From contig NZ_CP031012.1 of NCBI RefSeq assembly GCF_009497775.1, positions 3,038,001 to 3,102,000 of the forward strand: a DNA stretch of 64,000 bases. Reading direction: 5' to 3'. The notes beneath the pieces are model-generated. The model saw only the letters and a list, made by a program, of their open reading frames with translations, did not search any database and was not told the origin of the DNA. Positions within the stretch are counted from its first letter, which is position 1. The number at the start of each line of letters is the position of its first letter. Source of the stretch: Alcaligenes faecalis (GTDB lineage Bacteria > Pseudomonadota > Gammaproteobacteria > Burkholderiales > Burkholderiaceae_B). Made by a program: the position numbers and the translations under genes. Positions 17,310 through 26,687 of the stretch are shown piece after piece.

Positions 17310-19982
17310 ATGTTCACAAAAAACCATCAGTTCTGCCAACGCATTCGCCCCATCAGCCGCCAGCCACTGGCCGCGCTGTGGCTTGCCTTGCTGCCCTGCA
17401 TGGTCATGGCGGCTGGCTCCGCCCAGGCTCAGACGAACGCTGTCACCATTCCCGCTCCCCAGGACAATCAGGCCGAAGCGGTTCAAGTAGCCGCTCTGGA
17501 TAACACGGAAACGCTGGGCTTTAACATGGCCTTCCTGCAAGGCCAGGCCTCCACCGCGGACCTGCGCACCCTGCTCTCGAACAGCAACGTGTCCGAAGGT
17601 GTGCAACGCGTGGACTTGTACGTGAACCAGCAGCGCACCGGACGACGCGACATCACCTTCAAGCGCAACCCGCGCACCGACGAGAACGAGCCCTGTTTCA
17701 ACCAGGAGATGCTCGATCAGGTCGGGATTGACATGAGCAAGCTGCCCGCCCCGGTATCGGCCGAAGCCACTTGTTTGCGCGTGCCCGAGATCGTGCCTGA
17801 AGCCACAGCAGTGTATGAAAGCGCCCAGCTGCGTTTGATGCTGAGCATCCCACAGATCTATCTGAACCCCAGCAAACGCGGCTATGTAGACCCGTCGCTG
17901 TGGGATTCGGGCCAGACCGCGGCCTTTGTGAACTATGGCGTCAATGTGCGCCGTGACCAGAGCAAGGGCATGGCCGCCACCAATGACGTCAGCGCAGACC
18001 TGCGCATGGGCGTGAACATTGGCTCCTGGCGTATACGCAACAACTCCTACTACAGCTCGGGCACCAACCGTTCCAGCACCTTTACCAGCCAGAACACCTA
18101 TGCCCAGCGCGACATCGTCGCCCTGAAAAGTCAGCTGCTGGCAGGCCAAACCTATACCCGCTCGCCACTTTTTGACAGCGTGCGCTTTATGGGCGTGCAA
18201 ATGCTCTCGGACGACGCCATGCGTCCTGATAGCGAGCAAGGCTACGCGCCCGTGATCCGTGGCACGGCCGAGAGCAATGCCACCGTGGAAGTGCGCCAGA
18301 ACGGCTATGTGATCTACACCACCAACGTGGCACCCGGCCCGTTTGCAATCAGTGACCTGTCTCCTTCGGGCTCGAACGGCGATCTGGAAATCACCATTAT
18401 CGAAGCCGATGGTTCCCGCCGCATCCTGCGCCAGGCTTTTTCCGCCCCTCCCCTGATGGTGCGTGAAGGCCGCCTGAGCTATGACATTGCCGCCGGTCAG
18501 GTACGCCTGAACGACGACATGCAAGAGCGCCCCAATTTTGTCAGCGGCTCCATGCTGTATGGCGTCAGCGCCAACACTACCCTGGCCGCAGGCGTGCAAG
18601 TGTCCAAAGACTTCAACGCCTATTCCATGGGCGTAGGCATGAACACCCAACTGGGTGCAGTTTCGCTGGATGCAACCCGCTCCACCAGCCGTGTTCGGGG
18701 TCAGCAATCCCAGGGCACCAGCATGAACCTGCGCTACAACAAGTTCATCGAAGCCACGGGCTCGAACGTGTCCATCAATATGCGTCACGACCTGAGCCGT
18801 GGCTATCGCACCCTGGCCGACCACGTCAATGCCAGCGAAGCCCCTTCGCACCTGCGTCTGTATGGTCAGCGCAACTCGCGCCAGCGTATTGATGCCAACA
18901 TCAGCCAGCCCGTGGGCGGCGGCAATATGTACCTGAGCGCCTCCTACAACAAGAGCTGGGACAGGGATTCCTCCAACAGCTTGTCGGTGGGGTACAGCAA
19001 CCATATCGGCAAGGTGAACTACAACCTGTCGTACACCCGCACCCGCAATCTGCAATCCTCGTTCGGTCCTTCGCGTTCGCACGACAACGCCATCATGCTG
19101 ACCCTGAGCATTCCTCTGGGTAGCGGCCCGAATGCGCCACAAAGCTTTACCACCATCAGCCACGACAATACCGGCAATGCAGTCCAGGCTGGTGCCAGTG
19201 GCCTGCTGCCTACCGAGCGCGAAATCAGCTATGCCGTTGCCGGTGGTCGCAGTGCAGCCGGTGAAAGCAGTGCCTCGGTCAACGTAGGCACAGCGACTTC
19301 CTTTGCCCGTCTGAACGCTGGCTACTCCTACGGCAACCGTCACAACTCCGGCAACTTCTCGGCCAATGGCTCGATTGTGGCGCACAGCGGTGGCGTGAAC
19401 CTGGGTCAGGCCCTGGGCGAGACCATCATGCTGGCCAAGGTGGAACCCGCCGTTGCCGGTGTGGGCATCTCCAGCCACGCCGGGGTCGAAACCGGCTCGA
19501 ACGGCTACGCCATCATCCCCAACGCCACGCCGTACCGCAGCAACCACGTCAGCCTGGATACGCGTAACGCCCCCAAAAATGCCGAGTTCGACAATGCGGT
19601 GCAGCAGATCGTGCCGACGCGTGGTGCTGTTGCGCTGGCCACCTTCAAGGCCGAAGTCGGCTACCGCGTGCAGTTTGAACTGCGCGACGAGCAAGGTGCA
19701 TCTCTGCCCTTTGGTGCCATGGTGCGCGATGCCGCGGGCCAGCAACTGGGCATGACCGACCCGCGCGGCCGCATTCTGACCATGGTTTCGCCCGAACAAA
19801 TGCGCGGTTATCTGGATATCAACCGTGATGGTCAGCTGTGTCGCGCTCGCTACGAACTGACCGAAAACGCGGAAAACCTGAACTATCAGCTGGTTCGTCT
19901 GAGCTGCGTCAACCGCGATCCCGATCCCATGCTGCCTGGCGATCTGGCCAAACAGGGCACAGCCCAGGACGGTGCGGTATGA
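17310..19982 (+). CDS. Outer-membrane fimbrial usher (FimD/PapC family)
   Basis: An 890-residue usher that receives chaperone-subunit complexes and secretes the growing fimbria through a 24-strand barrel. It has a signal peptide (LAALWLALLPCMVMAAGSAQA), the N-terminal periplasmic domain (FNMAFLQGQASTADLRTLLSN), the barrel with the plug region (PVIRGTAESNATVEVRQNGYVIY followed by PGPFAISDL), and C-terminal domains with a Cys pair (GQLCRARYEL, VRLSCVN). The ATG at 17310 puts the signal peptide near the start; a TTG at 17265 with AGGAG nearby would add 15 residues. The stop codon overlaps the kinase gene start (ATGA), tying regulator expression to fimbrial expression. Confidence 0.92.
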   Translation: MFTKNHQFCQRIRPISRQPLAALWLALLPCMVMAAGSAQAQTNAVTIPAPQDNQAEAVQVAALDNTETLGFNMAFLQGQASTADLRTLLSNSNVSEGVQRVDLYVNQQRTGRRDITFKRNPRTDENEPCFNQEMLDQVGIDMSKLPAPVSAEATCLRVPEIVPEATAVYESAQLRLMLSIPQIYLNPSKRGYVDPSLWDSGQTAAFVNYGVNVRRDQSKGMAATNDVSADLRMGVNIGSWRIRNNSYYSSGTNRSSTFTSQNTYAQRDIVALKSQLLAGQTYTRSPLFDSVRFMGVQMLSDDAMRPDSEQGYAPVIRGTAESNATVEVRQNGYVIYTTNVAPGPFAISDLSPSGSNGDLEITIIEADGSRRILRQAFSAPPLMVREGRLSYDIAAGQVRLNDDMQERPNFVSGSMLYGVSANTTLAAGVQVSKDFNAYSMGVGMNTQLGAVSLDATRSTSRVRGQQSQGTSMNLRYNKFIEATGSNVSINMRHDLSRGYRTLADHVNASEAPSHLRLYGQRNSRQRIDANISQPVGGGNMYLSASYNKSWDRDSSNSLSVGYSNHIGKVNYNLSYTRTRNLQSSFGPSRSHDNAIMLTLSIPLGSGPNAPQSFTTISHDNTGNAVQAGASGLLPTEREISYAVAGGRSAAGESSASVNVGTATSFARLNAGYSYGNRHNSGNFSANGSIVAHSGGVNLGQALGETIMLAKVEPAVAGVGISSHAGVETGSNGYAIIPNATPYRSNHVSLDTRNAPKNAEFDNAVQQIVPTRGAVALATFKAEVGYRVQFELRDEQGASLPFGAMVRDAAGQQLGMTDPRGRILTMVSPEQMRGYLDINRDGQLCRARYELTENAENLNYQLVRLSCVNRDPDPMLPGDLAKQGTAQDGAV

Positions 19983-22768
19983 AAACGGCACAGCTAAGGG
20001 GCGGCCCTCTGCGTGAGAACCTGCCTGTCATGCAGGTTCCGCGCTTTCCCAGTGTCTTGCTGGGTGCCTTGTCCCTGATTCTGATTCTGTGTGCTTCCCT
20101 GGGCACGGGTGCCTATTTGTATGCGTCGGCCACACACCTGATTTCCGAATATCGTCGCCAGCTCAATAGCGCCGCTGACCACGCTCAATTGTTCTTTGAC
20201 CAGCGTGAAGTGCTGCTGCGTGCCGTGGCGGCCAGCGCGGTTGCCCCGGATACGGTCGTGCTTTCGCCCCAGTCCCGCAATCTGGAGGCCATCAGCACAC
20301 CGGACAATGGCTCTGCCGATCCCTACACCCTGCTCTTGACGCGTCGCCATTGGAACGCCATCCATCGCACCGGCACTCTGCGTTATAGCGAACTGAATCC
20401 CGCCCAGGATTTCCGTCTGGAGCAGGAGGGTCAGCGTCTGTCCTGGGAACCTCAGATGGATGCACTGGCAACGCGCCTGATCACCATCAATCAAGAACCC
20501 CATGCCCGGCAAATCCCCGTGGTCTGGCTGCATCAGGATGATGACTCCCCATCGCGGCTGGTGGCCTACACCCCTATCGACAGGGACAATCGCCAGGGCG
20601 CCTGGCTGGGTCTGGAGCTGAAGGACATAGACCGTGCCTTGACCCTGACGCCACCACCACCCAGCACTGAATACATTCTGTTCGATATACGCGGGCAAGC
20701 CGTCCTGTTCAGCAGCGCCCCACCCGATGCGTCCGAACTGCGCTGGATCCAGCAGGACTATTTTGGTTTTGATGGCAAAGGCTGGCCGCAACACATCATC
20801 CTGAGCAAATCCATCGGCACCGGCGGCTTGCGGGTGCTCTACGCCTTGCCAACCCAGCAGTTGCTGCGCGATGGCCGCAGCGCCCTGATTACCGCCTTGC
20901 TGACGCTGACCGTCTTCACCACGATTGTGCTGGTCGGTGCCAGCCTGATCCGACGCCGTTTGCTGCTGCCTGCCCGCCAGCAACAGCAAAGCCTGGTTGA
21001 TAGCGTGTCCCTGAATCGCAAGCTGATTGCCATGGCGCCTGTGGGCCTGGCTTTGGTCGATGCCCAGGGCGACGTGATCTTCCAGGAAAATCTGCAGGCT
21101 CGCACCTGGATGCAAGGCGATGATCAATGGCGCACACGCTTGCCTGGCGAGCACGATCAAAGTGCCTGCACCGACATCACCTTGAAAGATGGCCGCAGCG
21201 TGCGCGTGCATGCCATCAGCCTGAATTACCGTGGCAACCGGGCAGCCCTGTGCTCCATCATCGACATCACAACCGAGAAAGCCGAAGAGGCAGCGCTGCG
21301 TCATTCCCGCCAACTGGCGGAAAACGCCAATATCGCCAAGACCCAGTTCCTGACCACCATGAGCCATGAAATCCGCACGCCCCTGTACGGCATTCTGGGC
21401 ACGCTGGAACTGATTTCCCTGGCAGAAAACCAGAAGCACCCTTCGCCCTATCTGGACACCTTGCGTCGCTCGGCCGAAACCCTGTTCCGGGTCGTGGGCG
21501 AATCGCTGGACCTGTCCCGCATCGAAGCGGGCCATGTCACGCTGGAGCCACGCGAGTTCACGGCCCAGGAACAAGTTGATGAGGTAATTGCCGCCTTTGC
21601 CGCCACTGCTCAGAACAAGGGCTTGCTGCTGTATTCGGTAACTCCGGTGCGGGCCTTGGTCCCCACCATTGGTGACCCTTTGAAGATTCGCCAGATTCTG
21701 GGCAATCTGGTCAGCAATGCCATCAAGTTCACAACATCCGGGCATGTAGTGCTGCGCCTGCATACCGAACCGCAACCGGGCAACCGTCTGGCCCTGCGTT
21801 TTCAGATTACGGACTCCGGCCACGGCATCAATGCCGATGTGCTGCCCAAGCTGTTCCTGCCCTACTTCAGCATGAACGAAGGCGGTGTCAGCAAGCAACC
21901 GGGCACCGGCCTGGGCCTGCCTATTTGCCAGCGCCTGGCCAGCCTGATGGGCGGCTCCCTGTCTGTAGTCAGTGAACCGGGGCTGGGCACCAGCATTACC
22001 TTTGAAGTGATTTTGCCTGTGGCCTCGCCTCCTGGCACACCCCCGGCTCCCGAGTCCCTGCTGGCGTTCCGTCCCGTCTATGTCACTGGGGACATTCCGG
22101 AAATCGTCTCCAACGTCAGCAAGTGGCTGCGCCATTGGGGGGCCTATGCCTTGCCCTACAACGGACAGCCCGCCAAGCCCGGTACGGTGCTGGTACATAG
22201 CTGGCCGTCCTTTGCCACCAGCACGCCTGAATGGACTGGACGTCAGGTCATGGCTCGACCCAATACACCGGCCACTACGGCAGCCGAACAAGCCGATTAT
22301 TTTTATACCGCCTCGACCGCCATGAACGACATCATGCATGCGGTACAGCAGGCGCAGGCCCTGGATTGTGCACCCGCGCAAACCGAAGAGGCTTTTAATC
22401 CACCGGTACGCACACAACGTGTACTGGTGGTGGACGACAACCCGGTGAACCGGCAGATTCTTCAGGAGCAACTGACCTTGTTGGGCTGCACCACCCATCT
22501 GGAAGCCAATGGCGAAGCCGCCCTGGCCCTGCCAGACAAAAACCGTTTTGATATTGTCTTTACCGACTTGTTCATGCCCGGCATGGACGGCTACTCCCTG
22601 GCCCGTGCCTTGCGTGCCGAGGGGTATCAGGGACGCATTATTGGCATTACGGCCAATGCCATTCTGGACAAGGACAAGGAGTGGTCTGCCGCCGGCATGG
22701 ATGCCCTGCTGATCAAGCCTTTGCCCATGGCCGCCTTGCGCGACAGCCTGCAGCCTCCGACGCTCTAG
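19979..22768 (+). CDS. Hybrid sensor histidine kinase without HPt (RcsC/PvrS/EvgS-like)
   Basis: A 929-residue membrane kinase. TM1 is at about residues 22-48, a periplasmic sensor of about 250 residues follows, and TM2 is near 300-323. Then come a PAS-like linker, a HisKA domain with phospho-acceptor H463 (MSHEIRTPLYG), an ATPase domain (GNLVSNAIKF; GTGLGLPICQRLASLMGG), and a receiver domain (VLVVDDNPVNR) with phospho-acceptor D863 in FTDLFMPGMDG and Lys in LIKPLP. There is no HPt domain, so the phosphoryl group must pass to an HPt elsewhere, plausibly in the next protein. The ATG overlaps the usher stop (ATGA). Confidence 0.88.
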   Translation: MKTAQLRGGPLRENLPVMQVPRFPSVLLGALSLILILCASLGTGAYLYASATHLISEYRRQLNSAADHAQLFFDQREVLLRAVAASAVAPDTVVLSPQSRNLEAISTPDNGSADPYTLLLTRRHWNAIHRTGTLRYSELNPAQDFRLEQEGQRLSWEPQMDALATRLITINQEPHARQIPVVWLHQDDDSPSRLVAYTPIDRDNRQGAWLGLELKDIDRALTLTPPPPSTEYILFDIRGQAVLFSSAPPDASELRWIQQDYFGFDGKGWPQHIILSKSIGTGGLRVLYALPTQQLLRDGRSALITALLTLTVFTTIVLVGASLIRRRLLLPARQQQQSLVDSVSLNRKLIAMAPVGLALVDAQGDVIFQENLQARTWMQGDDQWRTRLPGEHDQSACTDITLKDGRSVRVHAISLNYRGNRAALCSIIDITTEKAEEAALRHSRQLAENANIAKTQFLTTMSHEIRTPLYGILGTLELISLAENQKHPSPYLDTLRRSAETLFRVVGESLDLSRIEAGHVTLEPREFTAQEQVDEVIAAFAATAQNKGLLLYSVTPVRALVPTIGDPLKIRQILGNLVSNAIKFTTSGHVVLRLHTEPQPGNRLALRFQITDSGHGINADVLPKLFLPYFSMNEGGVSKQPGTGLGLPICQRLASLMGGSLSVVSEPGLGTSITFEVILPVASPPGTPPAPESLLAFRPVYVTGDIPEIVSNVSKWLRHWGAYALPYNGQPAKPGTVLVHSWPSFATSTPEWTGRQVMARPNTPATTAAEQADYFYTASTAMNDIMHAVQQAQALDCAPAQTEEAFNPPVRTQRVLVVDDNPVNRQILQEQLTLLGCTTHLEANGEAALALPDKNRFDIVFTDLFMPGMDGYSLARALRAEGYQGRIIGITANAILDKDKEWSAAGMDALLIKPLPMAALRDSLQPPTL

Positions 22769-22865
22769 GCCTGCCCCACTTATGCACGATTCCTGCGTCG
22801 CCATCGCGGCGCGGGACGGTATGATACGGCAGGACTTGCCCTATACGGCGCCCCCACGGAGAACC

Positions 22866-25800
22866 ATGGCCAATTCACCCTTTAACCGCATGACGCGACG
22901 CTCGCGTGGACACACGCGGCTGTTGCTCAGCGTTATTCCTGTTTCCTTTATTTTGCTAGGCGCGCTGGTCGTAGGCGGCCAGCATTTTTTCAGCAATGAG
23001 CGCCATCGCCTGGAATCAGATTTCACGGTGACGGTGGCTTATATCCACGAACAGGAACGCTTTCTGACTCACTTGAAAGCCGATGCGGCCAAACTGGAAG
23101 CCGGGCCGGAGCCCAAACCTCCGCCGGTAGAAAGCGGCCAGGCTGTCAGCATCTGGCGGCCAACCGCCAGCGTGTCCTTTTCCATGCTTTGCGAGCAGCA
23201 TTGCCGTGCGCCCAAAGAGGCTTACGGGACGATGGGTGCGGACCTGGCCGACAGCTTTGCCTCCTTCTGGGCACTGTCCTATTTCCCATCCGGCTATTTG
23301 TTCCTGTTCCATCCCGAGATGGAAGACAGCTTGAGCATTCCGGAGCTGGAATCTTCCCGAACCGATACCGTCCTGCCTATTGCTTCGCACAAAGAGGCAC
23401 GCCAGCATATTCAGCCGCCCAGCAAGCCCGTCCCCGGCCCGCCAACGGTGAAATGGGTTTCCTTGCCCGAACACCCTTTGCATATGCTGGGCATCATCCC
23501 GATTTCCTTGCCCGGCCTGCCCATTCCCGGTGCAGACCCGTCCTTGTTCCAGGCCATGAGCCTGTTTGATAAAGGCCGACTGCGCGAGTTTTTCGGTCAA
23601 TCCGAAGCGCCGGTAGGCTATCGCTTCTGGCTGCACCATGCCGAGCAGGGTTTGTTGATCGGCAAGAACGACTCCCCCGACCTGAAACATGATGGTTTCA
23701 CCATCAGCCTGCAAGGGCTGGCCTTCCAAATGCGCGACACGTCGGGCACCTGGACGGGACGCTATCTGATCAGCCCCAGCCAATTGCTGGACAGCACCTG
23801 GGTCCCCCTGGGGACAGTGGCGTTTTTATTATTGAGTCTCCTGGGTGGCATAGCCTATGCCCGCTGGTACGGACGCCGTGTGGTGGAACCGGCCCGTCAG
23901 GCACAACGAGCACTGCTGGAAAGCCAGGACTTCAACCGCAGCATTATTGATACCTCGCCAGTCGCGCTCTGCGTGATCAGCAAGGACAAGCGACAGATTA
24001 TTTTTGGCAATGCCCAGGCGCTGGAGTGGCTGGAACTGGATGCAGGCGACAGCTTGCCTGAGCAGTCTCCCCTGTCTCTGGCCTTGAACGAACTGCAGCA
24101 GCAAGGACCGGATGCGAACGAGGGCAAAGTAGATTTGGCCGATGGCCGCAGCCTGCATCTGGCCTGTGCGCCCAGCCGCTATCACGAGCAGGATGTCTTG
24201 CTGTGTGTCCTGATGGACCTGACCGCCCAGGAGGAAATCCAGCGTGAACTGGAGCGCGCGCGTGCCGCGGCGGACGAGGCCAGCACCGCCAAATCCGCCT
24301 TCCTGGCCACCATGAGCCACGAAATTCGCACCCCCTTGTATGGCGTATTGGGCTCTTTGGAATTGCTGTCCATGACCGAGCTGGATGGCCAGCAGCATCA
24401 ACAAGTGGACCGGATTCAGGGGGCCTCGCGCCAGCTGCTGCAAATCATCAGCGACATTCTGGACATCAGCCGGATTGAAGCCGGTCAAACACATGTGCAG
24501 ACCGTGCCCTTGGACCCGGTCGCACTGGTGCAAGATTGCACCGCCACCTATACCGCCATGGCCCAGCAGAAAAACCTGCTGCTGTTTTGCCATGTCAGCC
24601 CGGATGTGCCGCGCAACGTTCTGGGCGATCCGCTGCATATACGGCAGGTTCTAAGCAATCTGATCAGTAACGCCGTCAAATTCACACAGGCGGGCCACAT
24701 TATTGTGCGACTGCGCCAGGAGCAGATTGCCAAGGGAAAATCGCAATTGCTGTTTCAAGTAGCGGACAGTGGCGTAGGCATTGAGCATAAACGCCAGGAC
24801 AAGCTGTTCACTCCCTTTTATGTGGCCCATTCGGGTGAGCACACCATACGCGGAGCGGGTCTGGGCCTGTCCATCTGCGCCCGTCTGGCCGAACTGATGG
24901 ACAGCCAGATTCAGCTGACCAGCGAACCCGGTCTGGGCAGCAGTTTCTCTTTTACGCTGAATCTGGATATAGAGCCCGCCGGTGAGCAAGCCCGCCCTGC
25001 TCCAGACCTGCAAGGTATGAGGCTGCATGTACGCACGCCACATGCCGAGCTGTCCGAGTCAATTTGCACCTGGCTGAATCGCTGGAATGCCCAGGCGCAA
25101 GCCATGCTGCCCAGCTATCAACTAATCGGCAATGCTGAGGATGTCTTGCTGGATGTGATGATGCCCGCCAGCAGCCCGGCTCCAAACTGGCCCGGCCCTT
25201 ACGTCAGCATCTCCGCACGTGATGGCAGCGCCACCTTGCCCGAGGCCGATGGCACCAACCCGGAAAGCATTGCCCGTGCGCTGGAGCGCTGGAAGACACA
25301 ACAGGACGCCACGCCCGAACAGGCTGTCGCGCCACCCGTCAAAGCCGCCATCAAAACACCCAGCCGCCCCGGTCTGCATGTGCTCGTGGCGGAAGACAAT
25401 CCGCTGAACCAGGCTACCTTGCGCGAGCAACTGGAGCGTTTGGGATACCAGGTGACCCTGGCTCAGGACGGTGAAGAGGCTCTGGGGCTGTGGGATGGAA
25501 ACAGCCATGATCTGCTGCTAACTGACGTCAATATGCCCAATATGACGGGCTACGAACTGGCCCGACGCTTGCGCGCCCAGGGCATGAACGCGCCCATTAT
25601 CGGCATTACAGCCAATGCCATGCGTGACGAGGCCCAGCGCTGCACACAAAGTGGCATGAACGCCTGCCTGGTCAAACCCATGGATCTGGCCACCTTGGGC
25701 AAGCTGCTGGAATCCCTGGTCAGCTCGCCCGTGCCCCAACGCTATCGGGCTATTTTTCGCAGCACCATGAGCAAGGATCTGGAAGCGCTGGAACAAGCCC

Positions 25801-26003
25801 TGCAAGAGCAAAACGCAGCCCAAAGCCAGGCCGTGTTGCATCGTATGGCTGGCGCGCTGGTGGTGATGGGCCTGCATGAAATCGCTGACAGAGTGAAGGA
25901 ATTGGAACAGAATTTCAGGCAGAATACTCAACAAACTGAAACACAAGTTCAAACAGCCATCGCAGTTTGCAATGCATTACGCGAACTGATCGAACGAGCT
26001 TAG
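22866..26003 (+). CDS. Hybrid sensor histidine kinase with C-terminal HPt (RcsC/RocS1-like)
   Basis: A 1045-residue kinase with the same overall plan as its upstream neighbour: TM1 about 18-40, a long periplasmic region, TM2 about 310-335, PAS-like linker, HisKA with H485 (MSHEIRTPLYG), ATPase domain (SNLISNAVKF; GAGLGLSICARLAELM), and receiver (HVLVAEDNPLNQ) with D887 in TDVNMPNMTG. It adds a C-terminal HPt-like domain with H992 in VLHRMAGALVVMG; the usual HxxKG is HRMAG here. This domain can pass phosphate to the response regulator encoded next. GGAG precedes the ATG at 22866; an upstream in-frame ATG at 22782 has no site. Confidence 0.88.
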   Translation: MANSPFNRMTRRSRGHTRLLLSVIPVSFILLGALVVGGQHFFSNERHRLESDFTVTVAYIHEQERFLTHLKADAAKLEAGPEPKPPPVESGQAVSIWRPTASVSFSMLCEQHCRAPKEAYGTMGADLADSFASFWALSYFPSGYLFLFHPEMEDSLSIPELESSRTDTVLPIASHKEARQHIQPPSKPVPGPPTVKWVSLPEHPLHMLGIIPISLPGLPIPGADPSLFQAMSLFDKGRLREFFGQSEAPVGYRFWLHHAEQGLLIGKNDSPDLKHDGFTISLQGLAFQMRDTSGTWTGRYLISPSQLLDSTWVPLGTVAFLLLSLLGGIAYARWYGRRVVEPARQAQRALLESQDFNRSIIDTSPVALCVISKDKRQIIFGNAQALEWLELDAGDSLPEQSPLSLALNELQQQGPDANEGKVDLADGRSLHLACAPSRYHEQDVLLCVLMDLTAQEEIQRELERARAAADEASTAKSAFLATMSHEIRTPLYGVLGSLELLSMTELDGQQHQQVDRIQGASRQLLQIISDILDISRIEAGQTHVQTVPLDPVALVQDCTATYTAMAQQKNLLLFCHVSPDVPRNVLGDPLHIRQVLSNLISNAVKFTQAGHIIVRLRQEQIAKGKSQLLFQVADSGVGIEHKRQDKLFTPFYVAHSGEHTIRGAGLGLSICARLAELMDSQIQLTSEPGLGSSFSFTLNLDIEPAGEQARPAPDLQGMRLHVRTPHAELSESICTWLNRWNAQAQAMLPSYQLIGNAEDVLLDVMMPASSPAPNWPGPYVSISARDGSATLPEADGTNPESIARALERWKTQQDATPEQAVAPPVKAAIKTPSRPGLHVLVAEDNPLNQATLREQLERLGYQVTLAQDGEEALGLWDGNSHDLLLTDVNMPNMTGYELARRLRAQGMNAPIIGITANAMRDEAQRCTQSGMNACLVKPMDLATLGKLLESLVSSPVPQRYRAIFRSTMSKDLEALEQALQEQNAAQSQAVLHRMAGALVVMGLHEIADRVKELEQNFRQNTQQTETQVQTAIAVCNALRELIERA

Positions 26004-26027
26004 CAAAACAGGCAAGGAAACCCCGGT

Positions 26028-26687
26028 ATGCCCGCCATTCAAAAATTGCGCGTCATCATTGCAGACGATCACCCATTGATCCTGATGGGCATACGCGAGC
26101 TGCTGGGACGCGATATCAACTTGAGCGTCGAGGCCGTGGCGGCCAGCCCCTCGGAGCTGGTCGAACACCTGCAAGGCAATCCGCCGGATGCCGTGATTAC
26201 GGACTACTCCATGCCTGGCGACGAGCAATACGGCGACGGCATCCGCTTTATTTCGTATCTGCGCCGCCACTTCCCCGACGTGAAACTGATTGTGCTGACC
26301 ATGGTGTCCAACCCCATGATCATTTCTTCTTTGTACGACGCAGGCGTGCAAGGGGTGGTGCTCAAACAGGACGAACTGTCCGAGGCGCTGGTGGCCCTGC
26401 ATTTGTTGCGCCAGGGCGTGAAATATTACCCGGCCAATTTCAAACAGGACACACCCAAGGATGTGCTGGAAAGCTCGGTGCCCGATCGCCTGGCTTCCCT
26501 GAGCCCGCGTGAATTTGAAGTGCTGCGCCTGTTTGCCATGGGTGACTCCATCAGCAGCATTGCTGAACAATTAAATCGCAGTATCAAAACCATCAGCGCG
26601 CAAAAAGCCTCGGCCATGCGCAAGTTGAATGTGCATAACAACCAGGATCTGATTGTGTTTTGCACTCAACACAATCTGTTTTCCTAA
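26028..26687 (+). CDS. RcsB-like response regulator (NarL/FixJ type)
   Basis: A 219-residue DNA-binding response regulator. The receiver domain has the acidic pair in IADDHPLILMGIREL, phospho-acceptor D59 in VITDYSMPGDEQYGDGIR, Thr in VLTMVS and Lys in VVLKQDEL. The C-terminal LuxR-type helix-turn-helix is LSPREFEVLRLFAMGDS followed by IAEQLNRSIKTISAQKASAM. The SMPGDxxYGDG and LNRSIKTISxQK stretches match what I recall of E. coli RcsB, so it may bind RcsB-box-like DNA such as 15649-15662. It follows the HPt kinase by 24 bases. The 3' end overlaps the convergent EAL gene by four bases. Confidence 0.9.
   Translation: MPAIQKLRVIIADDHPLILMGIRELLGRDINLSVEAVAASPSELVEHLQGNPPDAVITDYSMPGDEQYGDGIRFISYLRRHFPDVKLIVLTMVSNPMIISSLYDAGVQGVVLKQDELSEALVALHLLRQGVKYYPANFKQDTPKDVLESSVPDRLASLSPREFEVLRLFAMGDSISSIAEQLNRSIKTISAQKASAMRKLNVHNNQDLIVFCTQHNLFS

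Noticed and set aside
17283..19991. 902-residue open frame on the minus strand opposite the usher gene
   Set aside because: It mirrors the usher codons, has no domain or ribosome binding site, and its Ala/Gly/His/Val-rich composition is typical of antisense frames in GC-rich genes.
19994..22804. 936-residue minus-strand frame opposite the first hybrid kinase
   Set aside because: Antisense shadow: no recognisable motif, Gln/Gly-rich, and fully opposite a kinase with all expected motifs.
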